Assembly (NCBI GenBank): GCA_030655075.1
Contig: JAURWE010000024.1
Coordinates: forward strand, 496,001-560,000
Direction: 5' to 3'
Length of the DNA stretch: 64,000 nucleotides
Origin: Pararhizobium sp.
Lineage (GTDB): Bacteria; Pseudomonadota; Alphaproteobacteria; Rhizobiales; Rhizobiaceae
How positions within the stretch are numbered: position 1 is the first letter of the stretch; each line of letters starts with the position of its first letter. Below are positions 34,760 to 43,323 of this stretch, in pieces. Below the pieces are notes generated by a model that was given only the letters and a program-made list of their open reading frames with translations, made no database searches and was not told where the DNA came from. The position numbers and the translations under genes are program-made.

Positions 34760-34909
34760 TTTATAGACCAGAGCCAGACCAGCCGAACCGGAAACTGGAC
34801 CTCCGGACGGCCATCGCCATGCCCGCCGCCAAGAAACCAGTTCATCCCCTTGCCCCAAACGATTTCTCCTGTGCTACAACGGGTCATCCATTGGCACACG
34901 AAACATCGC

Positions 34910-35812
34910 ATGACGTCAGATTCCATCCATGCCGAGTTGATCGCGGTTTTGACGGCCGTTACCGGCGGGCAGCCGCGTGTCATGACCATTGGCGGCGGCG
35001 GCACCCTTCCCTCGGGTCCGTTCGAGACCGGCCACCGGTCGCTGCAGCAAGGCCTGCGCGCCTGGGTCGAGGAACAGACCGGCTCGCCGCCCGGCTATCT
35101 CGAACAGCTCTACACCTTTGCCGACGCCGACCGCCGCAGCGGCCCGACCCCGCGCGCGATCTCGATCAGCTATCTCGGCCTGATGCGGGAACACAGTCCT
35201 TCCGAGGAAGGGAGTGCCGGCTGGCGCGGCTGGTACGGCTATTTCCCTTGGGAGGATCACCGCTCCGGCCGCCCGGCGCAGCTGGATGCCATGGTTGTGC
35301 AGCTCGAGCGCTGGGCCGGCACCGGCACGGCATCAGAAGCGGGCTATCGCCGCCACCGCATCGGCTTTGCCTTTGGCGCCCTCTCCGATCGCTGGAACGA
35401 GGATCTGGTCCTCCACCGCTACGAACTCCTCTATGAGGCCGGGCTTGTCGCCGAAGCGCCGCATCATGGCGCCCAGGTTTTCGGCCAGGCCATGGGCGGC
35501 GACCACCGACGCATTCTGGCGACCGGCATTGCCCGCCTTCGCGCCAAGATCAAATACCGCCCGGTCGTCTATGAACTGATGCCGCCGCAGTTCACGCTCT
35601 TGAAACTGCAGCGCACGGTCGAGGCTTTGGCGGGCCTGACGCTCTACAAACCGAACTTCCGCCGCCTGATCGAACAGAGCGATCTGGTCGAGGAAACCGG
35701 CGAGAGCGAAAGCGAGACCGGTGGCCGTCCGGCCAAGCTGTTCCGCTTCCGCGCCAACGTCCTGGAAGAACGCGAATTTGCCGGTTCTAAATTACCTCTC
35801 TCGCGGATTTGA
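34910..35812 (+). CDS. nadQ: NAD biosynthesis regulator NadQ (NrtR-like)
   Basis: This 300-residue protein of the COG4111 type has a Nudix-like effector domain in its first two thirds (VLTAVTGGQPRVMTIGGGGTLPSGPF, then YLEQLYTFADADR) and a C-terminal winged helix (VYELMPPQFTLLKLQRTVEALAGLTLYKPNFRRLIEQSDLV). Comparative genomics assigns such proteins, encoded beside nadABC in Alphaproteobacteria, as repressors of de novo NAD synthesis that sense a NAD-related ligand. The start at 34910 (MTSDSIHAEL) is set by conservation of the fold; its ribosome-binding site is weak. The probable operator lies just downstream (35850-35866), ahead of nadA. Confidence 0.9.
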   Translation: MTSDSIHAELIAVLTAVTGGQPRVMTIGGGGTLPSGPFETGHRSLQQGLRAWVEEQTGSPPGYLEQLYTFADADRRSGPTPRAISISYLGLMREHSPSEEGSAGWRGWYGYFPWEDHRSGRPAQLDAMVVQLERWAGTGTASEAGYRRHRIGFAFGALSDRWNEDLVLHRYELLYEAGLVAEAPHHGAQVFGQAMGGDHRRILATGIARLRAKIKYRPVVYELMPPQFTLLKLQRTVEALAGLTLYKPNFRRLIEQSDLVEETGESESETGGRPAKLFRFRANVLEEREFAGSKLPLSRI

Positions 35813-35866
35813 CTTATATTCAGAATGAGATTATGTAGGAGGCCGACTAATACTCGTTTTGAGTAT
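35809..35866 (+). promoter_or_regulatory. nadA promoter and NadQ-type operator
   Basis: TTGACT (35809-35814) and TATGTA (35832-35837) have 17-base spacing and give a strong promoter that starts inside the end of nadQ. Downstream is the perfect palindrome ATACTC-GTTTT-GAGTAT (35850-35866). A degenerate copy (ATATTC-AGAAT-GAGATT, from 35816) fills the promoter spacer. Repressor bound here would block nadABC. Confidence 0.72.
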
Positions 35867-35878
35867 ATGGAGGCCGCT

Positions 35879-36850
35879 ATGTCATCTTCGCTTGCATTCG
35901 CACCCCTGTACGATCGCGTCAGCCGCGTCATTCCCAAAGCCGAATGGATGAGCTTCGAGGATGACATCGCCGCCATCATCGAGTTCAAGCGCAAGCGCAA
36001 CGCCGTCATTCTGGCCCACAATTACCAGACGCCTGAGATCTTTCACGGCATCGCCGATATCGTCGGCGATAGCCTGGCGCTGGCCCGCAAGGCTGTCGAT
36101 GTCGATGCCGATGTCATCGTGCTGGCGGGCGTGCACTTCATGGCAGAGACCGCCAAGCTCCTCAATCCCGGCAAGACGGTGCTGATCCCCGATCTCGCTG
36201 CCGGCTGCTCGCTGGCCGATTCGATCACGCCGGAGGATATCGCCTTGCTGCGCCAGGCCCACCCGGGCGTGCCTGTCGTCACCTATGTCAACACCTCGGC
36301 CGCCGTGAAGGCCGCCTCCGACATCTGCTGCACTTCGGGCAACGCCCGCCGGGTGGTGGAATCGCTTGGCGTGCCGCGCGTGCTGATGCTGCCGGACGAA
36401 TATCTCGCCCGCAACATCGCCCGCGAGACCCATGTCGAGCTGATCGCCTGGCACGGCCACTGCGAAGTCCACGAACTTTTCGATGCCGATGACGTCCACC
36501 AGCTGCGCGAAAACCATCCGGGCATCATCGTGCTTGCCCACCCCGAATGCCCGCCGGAGGTGGTGGCGGCAGCGGACTTTTCCGGCTCGACCGCGCACAT
36601 GCAGGATTTTGTCGCTACAAAGCGCCCGGCCCGCGTCGTGCTCCTGACCGAATGCTCGATGAGCGACAATGTCGCCGTGCACCATCCGAACGTCGAGTTC
36701 ATCCGACCCTGCAATCTCTGCCCGCACATGAAGCGCATCACGCTCGGCAACATTCGCACAGCATTGGAAGAGAACCGACACGAGGTCACCATCGACCCGG
36801 CAATCGCAGCCGACGCGCGCCGGGCGGTCGAAAGGATGCTGGCGATATGA
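35879..36850 (+). CDS. nadA: Quinolinate synthase A
   Basis: The 323-residue [4Fe-4S] enzyme condenses iminoaspartate with dihydroxyacetone phosphate to quinolinate. Characteristic segments are VILAHNYQTPEIFHGIADIVGDSLALAR, VHFMAETAKLLNP, the first cluster Cys in AAGCSLAD, and the last in RPCNLCPHMKRITL. GGAGG lies 5 bases before the ATG at 35879, which decides that start over an upstream ATG at 35867. It is the first gene of nadABC; its stop overlaps the nadB start (ATGA). Confidence 0.97.
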   Translation: MSSSLAFAPLYDRVSRVIPKAEWMSFEDDIAAIIEFKRKRNAVILAHNYQTPEIFHGIADIVGDSLALARKAVDVDADVIVLAGVHFMAETAKLLNPGKTVLIPDLAAGCSLADSITPEDIALLRQAHPGVPVVTYVNTSAAVKAASDICCTSGNARRVVESLGVPRVLMLPDEYLARNIARETHVELIAWHGHCEVHELFDADDVHQLRENHPGIIVLAHPECPPEVVAAADFSGSTAHMQDFVATKRPARVVLLTECSMSDNVAVHHPNVEFIRPCNLCPHMKRITLGNIRTALEENRHEVTIDPAIAADARRAVERMLAI

Positions 36851-38403
36851 CAAAGATCTTGTCGCGCCTTGAAAACCAGGCCGTGGTCGTCGGCAGCGGC
36901 CTTGCCGGTCTCCTCACCGCCCTGTCGCTGGCACCAACGCCGGTCGTTCTTGTGACCCGCTCGAAACTCGGCGCCGAAACGTCGAGCGCTTGGGCACAGG
37001 GCGGCATTGCCGCAAGCCTCGGCGACGACGATCACGCCGGCCTGCACATTGCCGACACGCTGGCGGCCGGACACGGCCTCTGTGACGAGGAGGCGGTCCG
37101 CACCATCATCACCCAGGCACCGGACGCCATCGCCATGCTGGAGCGTTTTGGCGTCCGCTTCGACCGTGATGCGCACGGCAAACTTGTGTTCGGCCTCGAG
37201 GCCGCCCATGGCCGCCGCCGCATCGTCCATGTCGGCGGCGACGGCGCCGGTGCGGCGATCGTCAAGGCCCTGATAGACGCCGTCCGCCACACACCGTCCA
37301 TCACCGTGCTCGAAGGGGTGGAGGCCCACAGGCTGCTGGTCGATGACCATGGCGTCTGCGGCCTGCTCTGCTCGGCAAACGGGGTGGCCCTTTACCTGAA
37401 GAGCAGACGTGCCGTACTCGCCACCGGCGGCATCGGCGGGCTCTTTGAGGCGACGACCAATCCGGCCGGCAATTTCGGCCAGGGCATTGCGCTTGCCGCC
37501 CGCGCCGGAGCGGTTCTGGCCGATATGGAGTTCGTGCAGTTTCACCCCACCGCACTCGACACCGGCCGCATGCCCCCATCAATGCCCTTGCCGCTGGTCA
37601 GCGAAGCCCTGCGCGGCGAGGGCGCCATTCTCATCAACGAGAAGGGCGAGCGTTTCATGGCGGCCATTCCAGGTGCCGAGCTGGCACCGCGCGACGTCGT
37701 CGCCCGCGCCATCGCCAGCCAGATCAGGCAAGGCGGACACGTCTTCCTCGACGCCCGCAAAGCCATCGGCACCCGTTTTCCGCAGCGCTTTCCCGCCATC
37801 GACCAGTTCTGCCGCCAAGTCGGGGTTGATGCCACAACGGACCCGATTCCGGTCACGCCGGCCGTGCATTACCACATGGGCGGTGTCGCCACGGATCTCG
37901 GCGGACGCAGCTCCCTCCCCGGCCTCTGGGTCGCAGGCGAGGCTGCCTGCACCGGCCTGCACGGCGCCAACCGGCTGGCCAGCAACTCGCTGCTGGAGGC
38001 AGCCGTCATGGGCGCGCGCGTGGGCGCAGACATACAACAGAGCGAGTTTGCCCGGCAGGCAGGGCTGGACGCCGGTCACACGGCTGTGGCGGCACCGGAT
38101 CCCGCTCTGGTGCGGCCGCTCGTCTCGCGCCATCTCGGCATCCTGCGCCATGGTGCCGGCATCGATCAGGCTGTGGCCCAGCTTTTGCCGCTGGCCATTG
38201 AGGACGGCCCGGCCGGCGATCCGGCCATCGTCGCGCTGCTTGTCGCGGTCTTTGCCGCCAACCGCCGCGAATCGCGCGGCAGCCATGCCCGCACCGATTT
38301 TCCCGGCACGGTGACGATGGCCGTGCGCCAGAAAATGACGCTCGCCGAGGCGCTCGACCGCGCCGGCGCGGGCCAGCACGAACCTCTCGCCCGGAGTGCC
38401 TGA
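36847..38403 (+). CDS. nadB: L-aspartate oxidase
   Basis: The 518-residue flavoprotein oxidises L-aspartate to iminoaspartate for NadA. FAD motif AVVVGSGLAGLLTALSLA at residues 12-29, then the succinate-dehydrogenase-family segments SSAWAQGGIAASLGDDD and TAGGIGG-like VLATGGIGGLFEATTNP. HMGGVATDLGGRSSLPGLWVAGEAACTGLHGANRLASNSLLE is the conserved FAD/substrate region. It overlaps nadA by four bases and is followed one base later by nadC. Confidence 0.97.
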   Translation: MTKILSRLENQAVVVGSGLAGLLTALSLAPTPVVLVTRSKLGAETSSAWAQGGIAASLGDDDHAGLHIADTLAAGHGLCDEEAVRTIITQAPDAIAMLERFGVRFDRDAHGKLVFGLEAAHGRRRIVHVGGDGAGAAIVKALIDAVRHTPSITVLEGVEAHRLLVDDHGVCGLLCSANGVALYLKSRRAVLATGGIGGLFEATTNPAGNFGQGIALAARAGAVLADMEFVQFHPTALDTGRMPPSMPLPLVSEALRGEGAILINEKGERFMAAIPGAELAPRDVVARAIASQIRQGGHVFLDARKAIGTRFPQRFPAIDQFCRQVGVDATTDPIPVTPAVHYHMGGVATDLGGRSSLPGLWVAGEAACTGLHGANRLASNSLLEAAVMGARVGADIQQSEFARQAGLDAGHTAVAAPDPALVRPLVSRHLGILRHGAGIDQAVAQLLPLAIEDGPAGDPAIVALLVAVFAANRRESRGSHARTDFPGTVTMAVRQKMTLAEALDRAGAGQHEPLARSA

Positions 38404-38404
38404 C

Positions 38405-39298
38405 ATGCAGCTGACCGCACCGCACCGCCTGATCATGGAACCCATCATTCGGGCGGCGCTGCTCGAAGACCTTGGGCTGGCCGGAGATGTGACATCCAAC
38501 GCCGTCATCCCGGCCGGCGCGCAATCCTCCGTCGTTCTTTCTGCCCGCCAACCCGGCGTGTTGGCCGGTCTCGATGCCGCCCGCCTGGCTTTCGAGCTGA
38601 TAAACCCCGAAATCCATTTCGAGGCGCACATTGAGGATGGTACACTTCTTCAGCCGGTCGATGTCATCGCGACGGTGTCCGGCCCCTCGCGCGGCCTGCT
38701 GACGGCGGAGCGCACGGCGCTCAATATCCTCTCGCATCTGTCGGGCATCGCCAGCGCCACCGCAGGCCTTGTCGAGGCTGTCAGGGGCACGAAGGCGCAG
38801 ATCGTCTGCACCCGCAAGACGACGCCGGGGCTGCGGGCGCTGGAGAAATACGCCGTGCGCGCCGGCGGCGGCATGAACCACCGCTTCGCCCTGCATGATG
38901 CCCTGCTGATCAAGGACAATCACATCGCCATCGTCGGCAGCATTGCCGAGGCGATCCGCCGCGCCAAGGAAAATGCCGGCCATATGGTCAAGATCGAAGT
39001 CGAGGTCGATACACTCGAACAGTTGGCTGACGTGCTGGAGATCGGCGTGGACGCCGTGTTGCTCGACAATATGGCACCGGACACGCTGCGCCGGGCGGTG
39101 GCCATGGTCGCCGGCCGCGCCCTCACCGAGGCCTCGGGCCGGGTGACCAAAGCTTCTGTCGCGGCCATCGCGGCTTCCGGCGTCGATCTGATTTCGTCGG
39201 GCTGGAGCACGCACAGCGCACCGGCGCTGGACATCGGGCTGGATTTTCTGAAACAGGCAACCGCGCAGTCACCCAATTATGCGGTGCGTATTCGCTAA
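38405..39298 (+). CDS. nadC: Nicotinate-nucleotide pyrophosphorylase (carboxylating)
   Basis: The 297-residue quinolinate phosphoribosyltransferase makes nicotinate mononucleotide from quinolinate and PRPP. Motifs: LLEDLGLAGDVTS, ERTALNILSHLSGIAS, CTRKTTPGLRALEKYAV (basic residues binding quinolinate), GGGMNHRFALHDALLIKDNH and IEVEVDTLEQL. The ATG at 38405 has GGAG at suitable distance; a GTG at 38396 inside the end of nadB is the alternative. Its stop overlaps the stop of convergent bioZ by four bases, leaving no room for a terminator. Confidence 0.96.
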   Translation: MQLTAPHRLIMEPIIRAALLEDLGLAGDVTSNAVIPAGAQSSVVLSARQPGVLAGLDAARLAFELINPEIHFEAHIEDGTLLQPVDVIATVSGPSRGLLTAERTALNILSHLSGIASATAGLVEAVRGTKAQIVCTRKTTPGLRALEKYAVRAGGGMNHRFALHDALLIKDNHIAIVGSIAEAIRRAKENAGHMVKIEVEVDTLEQLADVLEIGVDAVLLDNMAPDTLRRAVAMVAGRALTEASGRVTKASVAAIAASGVDLISSGWSTHSAPALDIGLDFLKQATAQSPNYAVRIR

Positions 39299-40281
39299 AT
39301 TCGATAGACCACCGCGCCACCGGTGAGCCCCGCGCCGGCGGCCGTCATCAGAAGCATCTCACCCTCGCAAAACCGCCGCGCGCCGTTGCTGATCGAAAGC
39401 GAGAGGGCAATTGTCGCGGCCGACGAATTGCCGAAGGTCTCGATGGTGCGGACGGTTTTGTCAGGCGCGATGCCGAGATGGCCGCCGACCGCATCGAACA
39501 TGCGGGCATTGGCCTGATGCGGCACGAAGCGGTCGATATCTCCAGCCGTTATGCCCGCCTGCTCCAGCGCCCGTTGCGATGTCCGGCTCATCAAGCCGAC
39601 GGCGCGGGAAAACACCTCGCGGCCGTCCCGCATCGTCATCAGAAAATCGTCCGCGTTCAAGTCGCTGGAAAACGGCCGGTTGCTGCCCCCGGCCGGAATG
39701 GTGATCAGCCCGTAGCCGCTGCCGTCGGAGGCCAGATCTGCCGCAAGCAGCCCGCTTTGACCCTTTGACGGCACCAGCACGACAGCCCCGGCTGCATCGG
39801 CAAACAGCACGGCGCTCGCCCGCTCGGCCGGATTGATGCGGCGGCTCAAGATATTGGCGGCGACCACCAGCACGGCCCGCCCATGCGCCCGCACGAACCC
39901 GTCGGCCAGTGTCAGCGCATAGAGAAAACCAGAGCAGGCTCCAGCCAGATCGATCGCTCCGGAATTGGCCAGCCCCAGCTGATGCGCCAGCAGCGGCGCC
40001 GACGGCGGCAAAAGATGATCCGGCGTCGAGGTGGCCAGCAGCGTCAGCGCAATCTCGCCTCCATCAATGCCCGCATCATCCAGCGCCCGTTGTCCGGCTT
40101 TCGCTGCGAGCCCGCTCAGCGTCTCGCCATCTTCGGCCCAATAGCGCGACCGGATTCCGGTCCGGCGCTCGATCCAGCCTGCATCCAGGCACAGGCGCGC
40201 CTCGATTTCGGCGTTCTCGACACACCGGGCCGGCACCGCGTGACCGAAACCAGCCATCCGGGAGGACAATCCGCCCTTCAC
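39295..40281 (-). CDS. bioZ: Beta-ketoacyl-ACP synthase III-like BioZ
   Basis: The 328-residue FabH-type protein has the catalytic Cys in DLAGACSGFLYAL, the His in PHQANARMFD and the Asn in TFGNSSAATIAL. Its place as last gene of bioBFDAZ identifies it as BioZ rather than housekeeping FabH. In Agrobacterium and Brucella, BioZ starts biotin synthesis by condensing glutaryl-CoA with malonyl-ACP, bypassing BioC/BioH; no bioC or bioH is seen here. Its start overlaps the bioA stop. Confidence 0.92.
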   Translation of the reverse strand: MKGGLSSRMAGFGHAVPARCVENAEIEARLCLDAGWIERRTGIRSRYWAEDGETLSGLAAKAGQRALDDAGIDGGEIALTLLATSTPDHLLPPSAPLLAHQLGLANSGAIDLAGACSGFLYALTLADGFVRAHGRAVLVVAANILSRRINPAERASAVLFADAAGAVVLVPSKGQSGLLAADLASDGSGYGLITIPAGGSNRPFSSDLNADDFLMTMRDGREVFSRAVGLMSRTSQRALEQAGITAGDIDRFVPHQANARMFDAVGGHLGIAPDKTVRTIETFGNSSAATIALSLSISNGARRFCEGEMLLMTAAGAGLTGGAVVYRI

Positions 40282-41546
40282 GGCCCGGTCTTCAAAATGA
40301 TCGACGCCACCTCGTCGATCGCATCATAGGCTGTGCCGAGCTCCTCGCCCGTGACGCAGTAAGGCGGCATCAGATAGATGACATTGCCGAGCGGGCGGAT
40401 GAGAAGACCACGCTCGCGAAACAGCCGCCGCATGCGCGGGCCCGCTTCCGCCAGATAACCGCCTGCAGGTACATTCAGGTCGAGCGCTGCAATCGTGCCC
40501 ATCTGCCGGACACGGCTGAAGCGCCCATCTCCCCTGAAACGCTGGAGATTTTTTCGGTGCAATGCCTCGAGCGCCACGATCCGTTCCAGCACCGGCTCCT
40601 GCCGCCATATATCGAGATTGGCCACAGCCGCAGCACAGGCGAGCGGATTGGCGGTGTAGGAACTCGAATGGAAGAAGGTCTTGCGCCGGTCGAGCGAGCG
40701 ATGGGCGTCAAAGATTTCGCCGGTGCACAGTGTCGCCGCCAGCGGCAGCACACCGCCCGTCAGCCCTTTCGAGGTGCACAGGATATCCGGCGCCACCGCC
40801 GCCTGCTCGCAGGCAAACATCGTGCCGGTCCGGCCCCAGCCGGTCATGACCTCGTCGGCAATCAGCAGGCAGCCGTAGCGCGCGCAGATCTGCTTCAGCG
40901 CTGAAAGGACGCTGGCATCGTAGATCTTCATGCCACCCGCGCCCAGAACCAGCGGCTCGATCAAAAGGGCTGCCAGCCGTCCATTGCGGCAGAGGTCCTC
41001 AAACACGTCGAGCGTCTGCTGCTCCTGACGGGGCTGGGGGAAAGGAAGTCTGTCGACAGCGAACAGCAAGGGCGAATAGGCAGCGTTGAACACCCCGCGT
41101 TCTCCAGTCGACATGGTGCCGATCGTATCGCCGTGATAGCCGTGTTCCATCACCGCGATCCGGTTGCGCTTCTCTCCCCGGTTGTGGAAATAGCCAAGCG
41201 CCATCTTCAGCGCCACCTCGACCGAGGTCGAGCCGCTGTCGGAATAAAACACATGCTCCAGACCGGCCGGCGCGATTTCCACCAGTCCCCGGGCCAGTTT
41301 CTCGGCCGGCTCATGCGAGAATTCGGCAAAGATGATCTGATCGTAGGTCTCGATGGCGGCGCGGATGGCGTCCATGATCGCCGGATGCCGGTGGCCATGG
41401 GTGATGACCCACCACGACGAAATGGCATCGAGAATGCGGCTGCCCGTCTCGTCGATCAGATAGGCGCCGGCCGTCGAGGCGATACGCTGCATCGGCGGCT
41501 CCAGTGCGTGCTGGGTAAAGGGGTGCCAGACAACGGAGCGGTTCAT
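40278..41546 (-). CDS. bioA: Adenosylmethionine-8-amino-7-oxononanoate aminotransferase
   Basis: The 422-residue PLP enzyme transfers the amino group of S-adenosylmethionine to 8-amino-7-oxononanoate, giving 7,8-diaminononanoate. Family segments: VWHPFTQHALEPP at the start, ISSWWVITHGHRHPAI, EHGYHGDTIGTMSTG, LLIADEVMTGWGRTG, and the PLP lysine in ILCTSKGLTGG. It overlaps bioD by four bases and is co-transcribed with the other bio genes. Confidence 0.97.
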   Translation of the reverse strand: MNRSVVWHPFTQHALEPPMQRIASTAGAYLIDETGSRILDAISSWWVITHGHRHPAIMDAIRAAIETYDQIIFAEFSHEPAEKLARGLVEIAPAGLEHVFYSDSGSTSVEVALKMALGYFHNRGEKRNRIAVMEHGYHGDTIGTMSTGERGVFNAAYSPLLFAVDRLPFPQPRQEQQTLDVFEDLCRNGRLAALLIEPLVLGAGGMKIYDASVLSALKQICARYGCLLIADEVMTGWGRTGTMFACEQAAVAPDILCTSKGLTGGVLPLAATLCTGEIFDAHRSLDRRKTFFHSSSYTANPLACAAAVANLDIWRQEPVLERIVALEALHRKNLQRFRGDGRFSRVRQMGTIAALDLNVPAGGYLAEAGPRMRRLFRERGLLIRPLGNVIYLMPPYCVTGEELGTAYDAIDEVASIILKTGP

Positions 41547-42181
41547 GCCGCCACCGCCGCAAACGAAGCCGGATCGAAATTCTCATGGAACGCCTGGCGC
41601 AGCCGAACGGCGGTGACGTGTCTGAGCCATGGCAGCCGCCCGAGGCAGCGGACCCTGCCCATCAGGCAGATGATGCGTTGCGTCTCGTGGTTTTCATCAC
41701 CGATAAACGCCACGCCAAACACCGGAATGGCCCGATGCCGCAAGGCTTCGAGCGACAGCAGCGTGTGGTTGATCGTGCCGAGAGATGTTCTGGCGCACAG
41801 GATGACGGGAAGCTTCCAATGGGCAAACATGTCGGCAAAAACCAGGTTTTCAGCGAGCGGCACAAGTAGCCCGCCTGCCCCCTCGATCACCAGAGGCCGG
41901 GCCGCTGCGGGCGGCACGAGCTTTTCCGGATCGATCACAACACCATCAAGGAGGGCGGCCAGATGCGGAGAGACCGGCGCCGGAAGGCGATAGGCTTCCG
42001 GCAGGATGCGCTCCGGCGGCAGGCCGCCCAGCCGGGCAACCGTGCCGCTGTCGGTCTCGCCATCGAGCCCGGATTGCACCGGCTTCCAGTAACAGCCGTC
42101 GAGCGCACCGGCGAGCGCCGCCGAAAAGATGGTCTTGCCGATGCCCGTATCGGTACCGGAGACGACGAAACGCTGGGTCAT
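41543..42181 (-). CDS. bioD: Dethiobiotin synthetase
   Basis: The 212-residue ATP-dependent carboxylase closes the ureido ring of dethiobiotin. The P-loop is FVVSGTDTGIGKTIFSAAL, and the substrate segments are YWKPVQSG and VIEGAGGLLVPLAENLVFADM. It overlaps both bioF and bioA by four bases, so translation is tightly coupled. The C-terminal region around FIGDENHETQ corresponds to the usual base-binding loop. Confidence 0.97.
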   Translation of the reverse strand: MTQRFVVSGTDTGIGKTIFSAALAGALDGCYWKPVQSGLDGETDSGTVARLGGLPPERILPEAYRLPAPVSPHLAALLDGVVIDPEKLVPPAAARPLVIEGAGGLLVPLAENLVFADMFAHWKLPVILCARTSLGTINHTLLSLEALRHRAIPVFGVAFIGDENHETQRIICLMGRVRCLGRLPWLRHVTAVRLRQAFHENFDPASFAAVAA

Positions 42182-43323
42182 GGCCTGTCCTCCCCGATCG
42201 CAGCGGCAAGGCAGGTGGCCATGGCTGCAATCTGGTGTTCGTCGACATTGAGCGTGATGGAGATACGCAGGCGCGCCGTGCCCTCCGCCACCGTCGGCGG
42301 CCGGATGGCGCGGATATCGAAACCGGCCGCCTGCAGGCGCCCGGCAATCCTTAGCGAACGGCCATTGTCGCCAATCATCACCGGCATGATCTGCGAACCG
42401 CTGGGGCTGACACCCAGCCGGGTGGCAAGCTGCTGAGCGGCAAAATCTGTGAGCGCCTGCAGCCGAAGCCGCCGTTCTGGCTCATCCGCGATGATGCGCA
42501 GCGCTTCGCGCACCCCGGCCGCCATCAGCGGCGATGGCGCCGTCGAATAGATGAAGTTGCGGGCGCGGTTGAGGAGATAATCGGCAAGCACTGAAGGGAG
42601 GCAGAGAAGCGCTCCGGACAGGCCAAGCGCCTTGCCGCAGGTGTGCAGCACCAGCACATTGCCGTGGTTTTTGAGCCCGCTGGCAAGCCCACGCCCGCCG
42701 GGGCCAAAAACGCCGGTCGCATGCGCCTCGTCGACGGCGAGAAAACCGCCATGGCGGGCGGCAAGATCTGCCAAGGCCGCGACCGGTGCCTTGTCGCCAT
42801 CCATCGAATAGAGGCTTTCAACCGCGATCCACGGCCGCCCCTTGCCACCATTGGCCCGCCAGGCAAGGATTGCCGCCTCGAACGCAGCCACGTCGTTGTG
42901 CGCGGCGGCCATCGTTTCCGCCTTGCCGGCCAGCATGCCGTCATGGACGCTGGCGTGGATCAGCGCATCATGGACGATCAGGTCGCCCCGCTGCGGCAGG
43001 CAGGAAAACAGCGCGACATTGGCGGAAAATCCACTGCCGAAATAGAGAACCCTCTCTGCCCCGAAAAACGCCGCCGCCTCCGCCTCAAGCGTCTCATGTT
43101 CGGCGTGATTGCCGCGCAGCAGCCGCGAACCGCCCGCTCCTGCCGGCACGCCACGTTCGATCGCAGCCGCGAGCGCCGCCTTTAAACGGGGCGCCTGGGC
43201 AAGGCCCAGATAGTCGTTGGAGGAGAAATCCACGCCCTGCTGCGGCACCAGTGCCCGCAGGCGCGACCGGCGCTGCAAGCCTAAGAGCACAGCCGCATAA
43301 GGAGCGAGGGCCGTGACGCTCAA
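42178..43323 (-). CDS. bioF: 8-amino-7-oxononanoate synthase
   Basis: The 381-residue PLP enzyme condenses pimeloyl-ACP (or pimeloyl-CoA) with L-alanine. Conserved parts: VDFSSNDYLGLAQAP, GAGGSRLLRGNHAEHETLE, FGSGFSANVA, LAVDEAHATGVFGPGGRG, and the PLP-binding Lys in LHTCGKALGLSGA. It lies between bioB and bioD with four-base overlaps on both sides. Confidence 0.97.
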   Translation of the reverse strand: MSVTALAPYAAVLLGLQRRSRLRALVPQQGVDFSSNDYLGLAQAPRLKAALAAAIERGVPAGAGGSRLLRGNHAEHETLEAEAAAFFGAERVLYFGSGFSANVALFSCLPQRGDLIVHDALIHASVHDGMLAGKAETMAAAHNDVAAFEAAILAWRANGGKGRPWIAVESLYSMDGDKAPVAALADLAARHGGFLAVDEAHATGVFGPGGRGLASGLKNHGNVLVLHTCGKALGLSGALLCLPSVLADYLLNRARNFIYSTAPSPLMAAGVREALRIIADEPERRLRLQALTDFAAQQLATRLGVSPSGSQIMPVMIGDNGRSLRIAGRLQAAGFDIRAIRPPTVAEGTARLRISITLNVDEHQIAAMATCLAAAIGEDRP

